A stretch of DNA of 64,000 bases, from assembly GCA_965233675.1 (NCBI GenBank), contig OZ247498.1, forward strand, positions 2,232,001 through 2,296,000, written 5' to 3'. The notes beneath the pieces were generated by a model. That model worked only from the letters and a program-made list of their open reading frames with translations. It was not told where the DNA came from and did not search any database. Origin of the DNA: SZUA-309 sp965233675 (GTDB lineage: Bacteria > Pseudomonadota > Gammaproteobacteria > Pseudomonadales > Azotimanducaceae). The translations under genes and the position numbers were made by a program. Positions within the stretch are counted from its first letter, which is position 1. Every line of letters begins with the position of its first letter. Of the stretch, positions 44,345 through 53,619 are shown piece after piece.

Positions 44345-44553
44345 ACAGTCATGTCTGCTGGTTTTGAACGACGCTCCTGCAGCTGGCATTCCGGATAAGG
44401 CATCCGCTGGAGCAGCGCCAGACCGCTGGAGACCTGTGTATTGAGAGAGACACCGGCCTCCGCCTGAGCTGAAGTGGTCACACAGGGTCTACAACAGAGT
44501 CTGCAGCGGGAGCCAGCGGCCCTGCAGGCGCGCCTGAAATATGGGGAGAGAAT
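44345..44553 (+). other. Long untranslated leader of the TonB receptor
   Basis: About 200 bases separate the promoter from ATG 44554 and hold no convincing gene. Repeated CTGGAG/CTGCAG words could form RNA structure, and GGGGAGAG is the ribosome-binding site. No known riboswitch pattern was recognised. Confidence 0.5.
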
Positions 44554-46977
44554 ATGAAGTTTCTCAACTTCAGTGGCTCGGCGCCGCCGATCATTGCGGC
44601 CACGCTGTGCGCCTTTACCACACCACTGGCTGAAACCGCCTATGGAGCAGATGCCAGTTCGTCTGACACGATTGAAGAGATCGTCGTCACCTCGCGTCGA
44701 CGGGCAGAGTCCGCCCAGGACGTGCCGCTGGCTGTTACGGCCTTCAACTCAGCCGACATCGAACGCATCAACCCGGACACGCTCCGGGACATCGACGGCC
44801 GCATGCCGAACGTCTTCATCGGCCGCCAGACCGCGGGACCGCAGATGGGGGCCATCTACATCCGCGGACTGGGTTATGCAGACGTGGAGAAGAACATTCC
44901 ACCTGCCGTCGGTGTCATTGTCGACGGTGTCTATCAGGGCACGACTACCGGTCAGCTGGTGGACATGTTCGATGTGGCACAGGTGGAAGTGAACCGAGGC
45001 CCCCAGGGCGTCCTCTTCGGGAAGAACACCACTGGTGGCACCATCGAAGTGAAGCGGGTGCAACCGGAATTCAATGAGTGGGGATTTTCGGTCGCCGGTG
45101 AACTCGGCAACTACGACAAGCAGGATCTGAAAGCACGGGTCAACATCCCCCTGGTCGATGACACACTGGCCCTGAAGGTCGGCGGCATCGTCAAAGAGCG
45201 GGATGGCTACTACGACAACATCACCACCGGGGATTCGGCAGGTGATATCGACTACAAGGCCGCCACCGTGTCACTGAAGTGGGCACCTGTGGACAGCTTC
45301 GTCGCCACCCTCACTTACGATTACCTGAAAGATCGCAGCGACAGTGTGGCCATGGATGCCCGCTACAATGGCGACGATCCCTTCGTGAACGAAAACGATT
45401 TCGACGCCCAGACCAAGTACGATCAGGATATGATCGGCCTGGTCATGGACTGGGACATCGGCGGGGTCACACTCTCCTCGATCACGGGCTGGGTGGATTC
45501 CTCGGACTGGGTTCAGCAGGATTTCGATTCGGCAACCCTGGCCAGTTTCGACGATGATGTCAGCCCGACCATCGCACCGGAGCCACTGGCACAGCTGCAT
45601 ACGCTGCGCGATCAGACCTATGAGCAGTTCTCACAGGAATTGCGCCTTTCCGGCAGCTTCAGCGAAGACTGGCATTTCAATGTGGGCGGCTTCTACTGGG
45701 ATGCGGAGATCACCAATCAACAGACCACCAATGCCATCGCCCAGTTGCAGAACCTGGCAGCACCGGCCGGATGCGATGTCTTTGGCGCGCTGACGCCCGG
45801 CAATCCGTTCGCCGGTTTCCTGGTGCCCCATCCGGCACTGGGTGACGCCTTCTGTCAGACCCCCTACTTCCCGGACCCAACCGGCGAGCTGGGTGACTTC
45901 CGCACCCCGGTGTTCTCGGTGCAGGACTTCACTGAAGAAGTGGAATCCTACGCGTTGTTCGGTTCCGTGGATTGGGATGTCACGGACAATTTCGAGTTGT
46001 CCGCCGGTCTGCGCTACATCGACGAAGAGAAGAAGATGACCAACAACTACACCGCGCTGGCGCCTCCCGCACCGCCCGGATTTCCCGTGGCAGACTCTGA
46101 TGCCTGGGATGACGTGATCCTCCGTTTCACCGCGAACTGGGCGCTGACGGACGACAACCGGTTGTACTTCTCCTACGCGGACGGTTTCCGTTCAGGCGGT
46201 TACTCCAGCCGCGGGAACCAGATCAATCAGCTCACCTATCAGCCGGAAGACGTGACCACCTATGAAGTGGGCTCGAAGAACGACTTCATGGAAGGCAAGC
46301 TCAGGTTGAACGCGACCTTCTTTTACACAGACATGAAAGATCAGCAGTACAGCGTGGTCATCCAGGATCCCTTCAATGCACCGGGTACCAACACGGTGGT
46401 CAACAACGCGGACAAGACGGAGATCATCGGTTTCGAGGTCGATGCCACCGCACTCGTCGGCGAATACTTCACGCTGATCGGCCAGGTCGGCATTCAGGAT
46501 GCAGAGCGCAAGAGCTATGACGAGCAGTGTGACCGCGTACCCGTGGGGCCACTTGGAACCGCCGGCATTCCCGGTCTGGCCCCTTGCGAGGGTGACAGCA
46601 TCTCCCTGCCTGCCCAGCAGCTACCGCGCGCACCGGACTGGAACTGGTCGCTGACCGGTATCTGGGATCAGAACTTCGGCGCCACGCGCATGAACGCATC
46701 GCTGACCGTGCGAAGCCAGGACGACTTCATCATCACGAACAACCTGGTGACCGGTGAGTCTGACATCACCCAGGATGGCTACACGATCGTGGATGCGCGG
46801 GTCGCCCTGCAGTGGGTATTGAACAGCGGTGAAGACACGCTGACCGTAGCGCTCTATGGCCGCAATCTGGGGGATGAGGAGTACAAGGACTACGAACTTG
46901 CCCTCGGTGACACCGGTGGCTTCCAGGGCTGGGGTCCGCCACGCAACTATGCGCTGGAGCTCCGCTGGGATCATTGA
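44554..46977 (+). CDS. TonB-dependent receptor, substrate unknown
   Basis: This 807-residue outer-membrane receptor has a signal peptide (about 1-31), a TonB-box-like IEEIVVTSRRR, and a plug with GAIYIRGLGYADVEKNIPPA and VNRGPQGVLFGKNTTGGTIE. The barrel runs to the terminal LELRWDH. The plug style is that of large receptor families (for example in sphingomonads and marine gammaproteobacteria) that take up complex organics rather than siderophores only. It follows the operon under its own promoter, so it likely imports that pathway's substrate. It ends at a bidirectional terminator. Confidence 0.9.
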   Translation: MKFLNFSGSAPPIIAATLCAFTTPLAETAYGADASSSDTIEEIVVTSRRRAESAQDVPLAVTAFNSADIERINPDTLRDIDGRMPNVFIGRQTAGPQMGAIYIRGLGYADVEKNIPPAVGVIVDGVYQGTTTGQLVDMFDVAQVEVNRGPQGVLFGKNTTGGTIEVKRVQPEFNEWGFSVAGELGNYDKQDLKARVNIPLVDDTLALKVGGIVKERDGYYDNITTGDSAGDIDYKAATVSLKWAPVDSFVATLTYDYLKDRSDSVAMDARYNGDDPFVNENDFDAQTKYDQDMIGLVMDWDIGGVTLSSITGWVDSSDWVQQDFDSATLASFDDDVSPTIAPEPLAQLHTLRDQTYEQFSQELRLSGSFSEDWHFNVGGFYWDAEITNQQTTNAIAQLQNLAAPAGCDVFGALTPGNPFAGFLVPHPALGDAFCQTPYFPDPTGELGDFRTPVFSVQDFTEEVESYALFGSVDWDVTDNFELSAGLRYIDEEKKMTNNYTALAPPAPPGFPVADSDAWDDVILRFTANWALTDDNRLYFSYADGFRSGGYSSRGNQINQLTYQPEDVTTYEVGSKNDFMEGKLRLNATFFYTDMKDQQYSVVIQDPFNAPGTNTVVNNADKTEIIGFEVDATALVGEYFTLIGQVGIQDAERKSYDEQCDRVPVGPLGTAGIPGLAPCEGDSISLPAQQLPRAPDWNWSLTGIWDQNFGATRMNASLTVRSQDDFIITNNLVTGESDITQDGYTIVDARVALQWVLNSGEDTLTVALYGRNLGDEEYKDYELALGDTGGFQGWGPPRNYALELRWDH

Positions 46978-47005
46978 CACCCCCAGTGCTGCTCTGGAAC
47001 GAACG

Positions 47006-47031
47006 AAAAAGCCGGCATCAGCCGGCTTTTT
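47006..47031. terminator. Bidirectional intrinsic terminator
   Basis: AAAAAGCCGGC, ATCA loop, GCCGGCTTTTT form a perfect 11-bp stem with A and T runs on both sides. It serves the TonB receptor (plus) and the convergent IsdG-like/P450 genes (minus). Confidence 0.95.
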
Positions 47032-47049
47032 CATGGCGGTACGCTTTGC

Positions 47050-47352
47050 TCAGAGTACCTGTTCGAACAACTCCAGATTCGGGTGTCCGAGATAGGTTCC
47101 CTTCGGGGCGTTCGCCTGCGCGTGGGCCTTTCTGAAGCTTTCAGACTGGGTCCAGGCGTCGAACGCGTCCTTGGATTCCCAGACGGAGTGGGACGCATAG
47201 AGCGTCTGACTCTCATCAGACGCCCCTTTCAGCAGCGCGAAGGAAACAAAGCCGGGCACTTCAGACAGATACGTCTCCCGCTCCCGCCAGATCTTCTCGA
47301 AACCTTCTTCCATGCCAGGCGCAATGGCGAATCGGTTCATGGCCAGATACAT
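47050..47352 (-). CDS. IsdG-like (ABM-fold) monooxygenase with the haem triad
   Basis: The 100-residue protein has the ABM fold. Asn6, Trp67 and His77 fall almost exactly where the IsdG/IsdI catalytic residues lie (Asn, Trp, and His ten residues later). This suggests a haem-degrading monooxygenase that opens the porphyrin ring and releases iron, though members with other roles exist. Its downstream end faces the TonB receptor. AGGAG precedes ATG 47352. It lies 25 bases after the P450 gene on the same strand and may be cotranscribed. Confidence 0.72.
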   Translation of the reverse strand: MYLAMNRFAIAPGMEEGFEKIWRERETYLSEVPGFVSFALLKGASDESQTLYASHSVWESKDAFDAWTQSESFRKAHAQANAPKGTYLGHPNLELFEQVL

Positions 47353-47377
47353 CGATCGGTTCTCCTGTTAAAACGAC

Positions 47378-48643
47378 TCAGCGTTCGTGCACAACCACCG
47401 GCAGACTGGTGTAGCCCTTCACGAAGGAAGAAAAGGTCCGCTCCGGTGCACCCACCACTTCGATCTTCGAGAAGCGCTTGAGAATCTCTTCCCAGATGAC
47501 GCGGAGCTGCATCTCTGCCAGACGGTTACCCATGCAGCGATGCAGACCGAAACCGAAGGACAGATGCTGCCGGGCGTTCGGCCGGTCGATGATCACCTTG
47601 TCGGGATCTTCGAACATGCGCTCATCCCGGTTGCCGGAAACGTACCACATGAGCAGTTGATCGTTCTGCCTGATCTGTTTGCCACCGATGATCGTGTCTT
47701 CGTTCGCCGTGCGGCGCATATACGCCAGCGGCGTCTGCCAGCGGATGATCTCCGCCACCATGTTGGGAATGAGATCGTGATTGGCGAGCAGCTTCTCGTA
47801 TTCCGCCGGAAACTCATTCATCGCCAGCACGCTGCCACTGATCGAGTTTCGGGTGGTGTCGTTGCCACCAACGATCAGCAGAATGAGATTGCCGAGAAAT
47901 TCGAACGGCTGCATGTCTTTGGTTTCATCGCCATGGGCCAGCATGGAAACCAGATCATCACCTGGATTTTCCTTACGCTCCGCCCAGAGTCGGGTGAAGT
48001 ATTCGAGGCACTCGAGCAACTCCGCCCTACGCTCTTCTTCCGACTCGATGATGGTGCCGGGCGCGGCGGTGGCGACATCCGACCATCGGGTGAGCTTGCG
48101 GCGCTCCTCGAACGGGAAATCGAACAGGGTTGCCAGCATCTGCGTAGTCAGCTCGATGGAGACCAGATCCACCCAGTTGAACGTTTCTCCGCGAGGCAGC
48201 GAATCCAGGATCTGGCCACAACGCTCCCGGATCAGGGGCTCCATGTTCTTCAGATTCCGCGGTGCCACGACAGGTGCCACGGTAGCCCGCTGCACGTCAT
48301 GCTTGGGTGGATCCATGGCGATGAACATATCGACGTTCAGCGCACCTTCCGGCAGCTCGGCTCCCACCGGCAGACCAAGGGTGATGCCATGCGCCGATGA
48401 AAACATCTCGTGATTGGAATCCACGGCTTTGATGTCTTCGTATCGGGTCAGCGACCAGTAGCGACCGGCCTCTTCGGTGATATTCAGATGCACGGGGGAT
48501 TCCTGCCGCAGACGGGCAAAATACTCCCACATCCGGTTTTCCTGAAACAGCCGCGGGCTGATCGGATTGATCTCTTCCAGCGGGATCTCGTACGGATCGG
48601 GGATAGTGTTACTTTCAAAAACAGGGTCCAGCGCTTCGCTCAT
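47378..48643 (-). CDS. CYP153-like cytochrome P450
   Basis: The 421-residue P450 closely resembles CYP153 alkane/fatty-acid omega-hydroxylases. The haem loop HLSFGFGLHRCMGNRLAEMQ is diagnostic of that family, and VGGNDTTRNSISG (I-helix) and AEIIRWQTPLAYMRRTA (ExxR region) agree. CYP153 enzymes terminally hydroxylate alkanes with ferredoxin and reductase partners, neither of which is nearby. A CTGGAGG box precedes ATG 48643. This would fit a hydrocarbon- or fatty-acid-using lifestyle together with the other acyl-CoA genes. Confidence 0.88.
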   Translation of the reverse strand: MSEALDPVFESNTIPDPYEIPLEEINPISPRLFQENRMWEYFARLRQESPVHLNITEEAGRYWSLTRYEDIKAVDSNHEMFSSAHGITLGLPVGAELPEGALNVDMFIAMDPPKHDVQRATVAPVVAPRNLKNMEPLIRERCGQILDSLPRGETFNWVDLVSIELTTQMLATLFDFPFEERRKLTRWSDVATAAPGTIIESEEERRAELLECLEYFTRLWAERKENPGDDLVSMLAHGDETKDMQPFEFLGNLILLIVGGNDTTRNSISGSVLAMNEFPAEYEKLLANHDLIPNMVAEIIRWQTPLAYMRRTANEDTIIGGKQIRQNDQLLMWYVSGNRDERMFEDPDKVIIDRPNARQHLSFGFGLHRCMGNRLAEMQLRVIWEEILKRFSKIEVVGAPERTFSSFVKGYTSLPVVVHER

Positions 48644-48837
48644 GCTCGCCTCCAGGAAACTGGTCGCAATAGGGATGGTTAAAAGAGTAAGAGGTTAAAA
48701 AGATTGAGCGGCCGAATTTACGCGAATCGGCCCATCCGCGCGAGCAAGTACTCAGAGTGAGACGGTCTGTAGTTCGCAGGCGTTTGTAATCCTATGACGC
48801 CCATCACACCGCCCTCTCTATCAGGGAGAGGGGCGAG

Positions 48838-48868
48838 GGATCAGGAATCAGGAATCAGCAATCAGGGA
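48838..48868. repeat. 7-bp tandem repeat around ATCAGGA
   Basis: About four units of ATCAGGA and variants (ATCAGCA, ATCAGGG) run together just beside the 3' end of the small exported protein gene. Confidence 0.75.
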
Positions 48869-49242
48869 TCCGGAGTAACGGCATCCAGCAGCGCGGCGCG
48901 GTAAGCCTGATACGGCACCATCTGCGCCTCGGTGAGGATTTTCTCCATGCGCTTGTCCATCTGTCTGGCCAGTGAGCTGCGCGCCCGCTGCACGGAGGTT
49001 TCGATGCCCGCATCACCGCGCCGGATGATGCGCCTGGCTTCATCGCGATAGTCCTCGAGGAAGATACCCACGCTCTCACGGAATGGGCCCATCTGCGCTT
49101 CGGACATGCCGATGTTCATCGCCGCGCCGATCACCTCGTCGGATAACCAGGGCGGACGCTCTGTCTGCTGTGCCTGCTCGGCGAGAGCCGTCAGTGAAAA
49201 CAACAGTACGGCACACACACTGACCAGTCGACCTCGATTCAT
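48862..49242 (-). CDS. Small periplasmic protein, Spy/CpxP-like by layout
   Basis: The 126-residue product has a signal peptide (MNRGRLVSVCAVLLFSLTAL, cut near AEQ) and a mature part that is helical and charged, with RRIIRRGDAGIETSVQRARS and LTEAQMVPYQAYR. The LTxxQ-type motif suggests a Spy/CpxP-like periplasmic helix protein, but identity is not certain. GAGGGGG lies before ATG 49242. No clear partner gene; it is divergent from an atypical SDR. Confidence 0.6.
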   Translation of the reverse strand: MNRGRLVSVCAVLLFSLTALAEQAQQTERPPWLSDEVIGAAMNIGMSEAQMGPFRESVGIFLEDYRDEARRIIRRGDAGIETSVQRARSSLARQMDKRMEKILTEAQMVPYQAYRAALLDAVTPDP

Positions 49243-49407
49243 CGTATTCCCCCTCTCCATTTCCCTGTCTTCTCCTGAGCCCTGCATTTTAGCGCACAAT
49301 CCGCGGAACAGAATGCTTCAGGACCAGCGGCGCAGAACACGGCGCTGGTGGCCGGATGCGCGCGCAGTTAACCTCCACCGGCAAACGTCATTGAAGAGTG
49401 CGCAATC

Positions 49408-50100
49408 ATGGCAACAGGTAAGGGCCGTCTGGCCGGTAAACGGGTCCTCATCACCCAGGCAGAAGATTACATGGGGCCAGCGACAGCCGAGCTGTTCCGG
49501 GAGGAAGGCGCGCAGGTGATCGCAGACACCAGTGATCTCACTGCGCCGGGCGCCTGCGAAGCGCTGATCGACACCGCCGGCCAGGTCGACGTGCTGGTGG
49601 CCAACCTGGCCTCGGAAAACTTCAGCGGCATACCAGCCACTGAACTGGCCGACGAAGACTGGGCCAGGGCCTTCGATCTGATGGTGCACCCCCTGCACCG
49701 ATTAACCAGGGCCGTACTGCCGCAGATGCAGGCCAGAAAACGGGGCAAGATCATCGTCTACGGAAGCGCCACGGCACTCAAAGGCCTGAAAACCGTGGCC
49801 GCTTACAGCGCCGCGCGCGCCGCGCAGGTGGGTTACGTACAGTCCGTGGGCGTGGAGGTGGCACCCGACAACATTCAGGTGAATCTGATCGCGCAGAATT
49901 ACGTGGAGAACCCCGTTTACTACCCGCCCGAACTGCAGGAAAACGAACGGTTCATGAACTCACTGCGCCGCCAGGTGCCGTTGGGACGCCTCGCGACCGC
50001 CCGGGAAGACGCCCTGTTCGCCCTGTTTCTGGCCAGCGATGAGAGCGACTTCTTCGTCGGTCAGGCCATACCGTTTTCCGGCGGCTGGATTCAGCGCTAA
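49408..50100 (+). CDS. Atypical short-chain dehydrogenase without the glycine motif
   Basis: The 230-residue protein has SDR fold marks (VDVLVANLAS, KIIVYGSATALKGLKTVAAY, and the C-terminal PFSGGWIQR), but the N-terminal TGxxxGIG is replaced by LITQAEDYMGPATAE and the active-site YxxxK reads YSAAR. It probably binds cofactor weakly or not at all. It could be a non-enzymatic or divergent SDR. It lies between an exported protein and the FG-GAP lipoprotein, with no shared operon visible. Confidence 0.75.
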   Translation: MATGKGRLAGKRVLITQAEDYMGPATAELFREEGAQVIADTSDLTAPGACEALIDTAGQVDVLVANLASENFSGIPATELADEDWARAFDLMVHPLHRLTRAVLPQMQARKRGKIIVYGSATALKGLKTVAAYSAARAAQVGYVQSVGVEVAPDNIQVNLIAQNYVENPVYYPPELQENERFMNSLRRQVPLGRLATAREDALFALFLASDESDFFVGQAIPFSGGWIQR

Positions 50101-50235
50101 TGCGCACAACTATTCCACAACTGATTGTTGATTGCATACCGTCACGCAAATCGCCACCCACATCGAACGTCATATCGGAAAGGCAGACGATTTTCCGCGC
50201 CCGAAATCGCAGCCAACCATCCTCGACAACCTGAC

Positions 50236-52038
50236 TCACTGAAATATATAGACAGCACCCGCGGCAGCAAGACTGTTGTCGAGATCGTCTCCATGATTGA
50301 CTCCGGTACTCCGGCTTTCTTCCTCTGGAGCGCCGACGACAATCGAGTCACCAGCAATCGCTACCGTCTCGCCAAAACGATCACTTCTATCAGTATTGGC
50401 GGCCTTGATGTATGCGATCTGAGAAAACTCGCCGGATCGATCCCTTTCGAATACATAGACCGCGCCTGAACCAGGCGCAGTCTCATCGAGTTCATCGCCA
50501 TTGATACCTACACTACCGGAACTTTCGCCCGGTGCGCCGACGACCAACAAATTACCTCGTAGAGCAACAGCAGCCCCAAAACCTTCAGGGTTGGCTGGTG
50601 TTGAGCTCTTTATGTAGCTCACTTGGGACCAAACTCCGTTGACGTCTTTCTCGAAGATATATACGGCACCTGAATTGGCAGCCATACTATCGGCCTGGTT
50701 ACCGTTGATACCACTGGCTGAACTGTCCTCCGCAGGGGCTCCGACCGCTAGAAGCGTAGCATCCAAAGCTAGAGCAGAACCGAAATTGTCGCCTGTGTCT
50801 GGGTTGGATGCCTTTACATACGTAACTTGGTCCGCGACGACTCCACTGCTGTGGGGAAAGATATAGACAGCACCAGAATCTAAAGCGCTATCGTCATTTT
50901 GCTCACCGTCGACTCCGTTAGCACTGCTGTCCTCATACCTTGCACCAATCGCAATATCGGTGTCAGACAAGGCGACTGCACCACCAAACTCGTCGCGCGC
51001 ATCGGTGTTCACGGCCTTAACATAGGCTGATTGCTCCCAATCGCTGCCGTCCATCCGCCTGAACACATAGACAGCGCCAGCGTCGATGCTCGTATTCCCT
51101 GATTCCAAACTGTCGACGCCGATCGCTGCGCTGTCTTCAAGGGGTACCCCCACAACAAGAACTGAATCTTTCACAGCCAGTACGGCACCAAATCGGTCGA
51201 AGTTGCTCGCGTTGGATGCTTTTAGATATCCCGTTTGTGTCCACGAACTCGACCCATCCCTTTCGAACGCATAAACTGCACCAACACCGTACCCGGATTT
51301 GTCCGTCTGATCAGTGTCAATACCGCTTGCAGCGTTTGCTTCTCCTGGTGCGCCCACAGCTAGAACACTCTCACTAAGCGCGGAACCATACCCAAAAGCG
51401 TCATATGGATCAGAGTTTGATGCCTTGAGGTAAGTGGCTTGTATCCAGTTTGAGCCTGACAGTTCAAAGAAATACGCAGCACCCGTGGCATTGGCTGAGT
51501 TGTCGTTCTGTTCGCCATCAACACCCGTCGACGAGCTCGACTCAAACGGCGCACCAACAATCAACTCTCCTGATAAAGCGTCGACCGCGAACGCAAAAAA
51601 ATCGTACTCATTGGCGTTGGATGCTTTTAGGTAGGCGACCTGATCCACTTCATCGATTGAACCCCGCAATATCGTAACCGAATACGTTCTAGTGGTTTCG
51701 CTATCCTCCGCTGTCACATCTACAACAAGATGATTCACGCCTACTTGGAGTGGTATCGTCATCCCATTGCTGAACGATTTACCGTTCAGAGTCAGAAGCG
51801 CTCCGACCTCCTCTACAGTTGCGTAGACCGCCGTCGAGCTACCGAAGTAACCTGTTGAAGCAGTATAGTGTTCCAGTTCTGAATCGAAATGCTGGTCCAA
51901 GCTGGTCAATGATAGACTGAGCGATTCGAGGTCTGCGTTATCGCTCCAATCGGCATCAACCTGGTCGTCACCACTGCCGCAGGCCATTAAACCTGCCGCG
52001 AAGACACACAAACAACTTTTTCTATATTTCAGGATCAT
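50236..52038 (-). CDS. Lipoprotein with cadherin-like domain and seven FG-GAP repeats
   Basis: The 600-residue protein starts with MILKYRKSCLCVFAAGLMAC, a lipobox ending in Cys at about 20. Next comes a cadherin-like beta-sandwich (about 35-125), then seven repeats of about 57 residues, each opening with Y-(L/V/I)-K-A and closing with GAVY-F. Seven such repeats make one closed beta-propeller like the integrin alpha head. Repeats carry DxDxDG-type acidic loops (VDGEQNDNS, IDTDQTDKS) that probably bind calcium. Likely an outer-membrane adhesion or binding protein. Its base composition looks less G+C-rich than neighbours. Confidence 0.85.
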   Translation of the reverse strand: MILKYRKSCLCVFAAGLMACGSGDDQVDADWSDNADLESLSLSLTSLDQHFDSELEHYTASTGYFGSSTAVYATVEEVGALLTLNGKSFSNGMTIPLQVGVNHLVVDVTAEDSETTRTYSVTILRGSIDEVDQVAYLKASNANEYDFFAFAVDALSGELIVGAPFESSSSTGVDGEQNDNSANATGAAYFFELSGSNWIQATYLKASNSDPYDAFGYGSALSESVLAVGAPGEANAASGIDTDQTDKSGYGVGAVYAFERDGSSSWTQTGYLKASNASNFDRFGAVLAVKDSVLVVGVPLEDSAAIGVDSLESGNTSIDAGAVYVFRRMDGSDWEQSAYVKAVNTDARDEFGGAVALSDTDIAIGARYEDSSANGVDGEQNDDSALDSGAVYIFPHSSGVVADQVTYVKASNPDTGDNFGSALALDATLLAVGAPAEDSSASGINGNQADSMAANSGAVYIFEKDVNGVWSQVSYIKSSTPANPEGFGAAVALRGNLLVVGAPGESSGSVGINGDELDETAPGSGAVYVFERDRSGEFSQIAYIKAANTDRSDRFGETVAIAGDSIVVGAPEEESRSTGVNHGDDLDNSLAAAGAVYIFQ

Positions 52039-52265
52039 TCAGAAGCCTGGTAGTACCATTTTAGTGGTTCTTTCATGGGTACGCTCGGAGAAGGATATAG
52101 GTCAGCGTTTACGTAGACTACTTTCAAGAGTAAGAATACCTTCGAGCTACTCCGGTAAGACTTACCCTTACCGGCCTTGGCCGGATTCGGGCGCCAGTTC
52201 TATGACCTCCACGCATCCTACACAGCGCTATACTGCTGAGTATCCGAACCGCCGGAGGGGGAGAC

Positions 52266-53579
52266 ATGCTGAGCGCCGAGGACAACAGAACACTGACCGA
52301 AACAGGCCCGGGCACGTCCATGGGGCAGGTGTTCCGGGCATACTGGCAGCCTGCACTGCTGTCCCGGGAACTCGAACCCGACGGCGCACCGCACCGTCTG
52401 CGCATTCTGGGCGAAGACTTCGTGGCCTTCAGAGACAGTAGCGGGGTGGTTGGCGTGCTCGAACCCAACTGCAGCCATCGCGGCGCCAATCTCTTTTTCG
52501 GCCGGAACGAAGACTGCGGGCTCCGCTGCGTTTACCACGGCTGGAAGTTCGATACCGATGGCAACTGTATCGACCTGCCCACCTCACCACCGGACATTGC
52601 GGAACGAACCCGGGAGAAAGCCAGAATCCGGGCACTCCCGGTGCGCGAGTGGGGTGATATGGTCTGGGTTTATCCCGGCGACGGCCCGCCCCCGGAACTG
52701 CCCCAATTCGAATTCGCCACACTGCCCGGGACACACCGCTTCGTTTCCAAGAAATTCCAGCAGTGCAACTGGGCCCAGGCGGTGGAAGGTGGACTGGATA
52801 CGGCCCATTTTTCATACCTGCACGCAAACATCGCCAATGGTGAGAAGGCGAGCCTTCTGCCCGGCAACGGCGTCAACGAACCGCCGGCCATCGCCCGCTT
52901 CCGCTGGCTGATTGAAGACGGCATCCCGAAGTTCACCGTGCGGCGCCATAAGGCAGGCCTGATTCTCGGCGCGTCGCGCCAGGCAGACGACAACCAGCTC
53001 TACTGGCGACTGACCCAGTTCCTCATGCCGAATCACTCTCTGGCTCCGAACACCTTCCCCGGCGAGTTGTATCAGGGCAATACCTGGGTGCCGGTCGACG
53101 ATCACGCCTGCTGGATCTTCTGCTACGCCTGGAATCCGGACCGGCCACTCACGGATCAGGAACGGGCGCAATATGCCGGTGGTCACGGCATTTTCGCGGA
53201 AGTGGACGAGCAGTACGTACCGCTGCGTAATCGGGACAACGACTATCTGATCAGCCGCGACCGTCAGAAACATTCCAACTTCACCGGTATCGAAGGTATT
53301 TCCGAACAGGACGCAGCCATCGCAGACAGTCAGGGGCTGATTGCCGACCGGACGAACGAACTGCTCGGTCAGACCGATCTCGGCGTGGTGCGCTTCAGAC
53401 AGATGATGCTCGAAGCAAGCAAGGCGCTGAGCGAAGGCCGCCGGCCACATGGCGTGGATGCGGCAGGCGCCTACTTTCTGCGATCAGGAGACGCGATGGC
53501 CGAGCCATCCACACCATTTTCCGCCGTGCTCGAAGCACGATTCGGAGACATGGCGGGGCAGGAACTCGCCGAGGTGTAA
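52266..53579 (+). CDS. Rieske non-haem iron oxygenase, large subunit
   Basis: The 437-residue protein is a ring-hydroxylating oxygenase alpha subunit of the phthalate-dioxygenase type. The Rieske cluster motifs are CSHRG and CVYHGWKFD, and the mononuclear iron site is GGLDTAHFSYLH (Asp, two His). It would insert O2 into an aromatic or demethylate a methoxy substrate with electrons from a separate reductase. GGAGGGGGAGAC precedes ATG 52266. No reductase gene is adjacent. The amidohydrolase next door converges on it. Confidence 0.93.
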   Translation: MLSAEDNRTLTETGPGTSMGQVFRAYWQPALLSRELEPDGAPHRLRILGEDFVAFRDSSGVVGVLEPNCSHRGANLFFGRNEDCGLRCVYHGWKFDTDGNCIDLPTSPPDIAERTREKARIRALPVREWGDMVWVYPGDGPPPELPQFEFATLPGTHRFVSKKFQQCNWAQAVEGGLDTAHFSYLHANIANGEKASLLPGNGVNEPPAIARFRWLIEDGIPKFTVRRHKAGLILGASRQADDNQLYWRLTQFLMPNHSLAPNTFPGELYQGNTWVPVDDHACWIFCYAWNPDRPLTDQERAQYAGGHGIFAEVDEQYVPLRNRDNDYLISRDRQKHSNFTGIEGISEQDAAIADSQGLIADRTNELLGQTDLGVVRFRQMMLEASKALSEGRRPHGVDAAGAYFLRSGDAMAEPSTPFSAVLEARFGDMAGQELAEV

Positions 53580-53619
53580 TCCACGGAGAAGCCCCTGCCA
53601 CGCCAGAGCCGGCGTTCTC

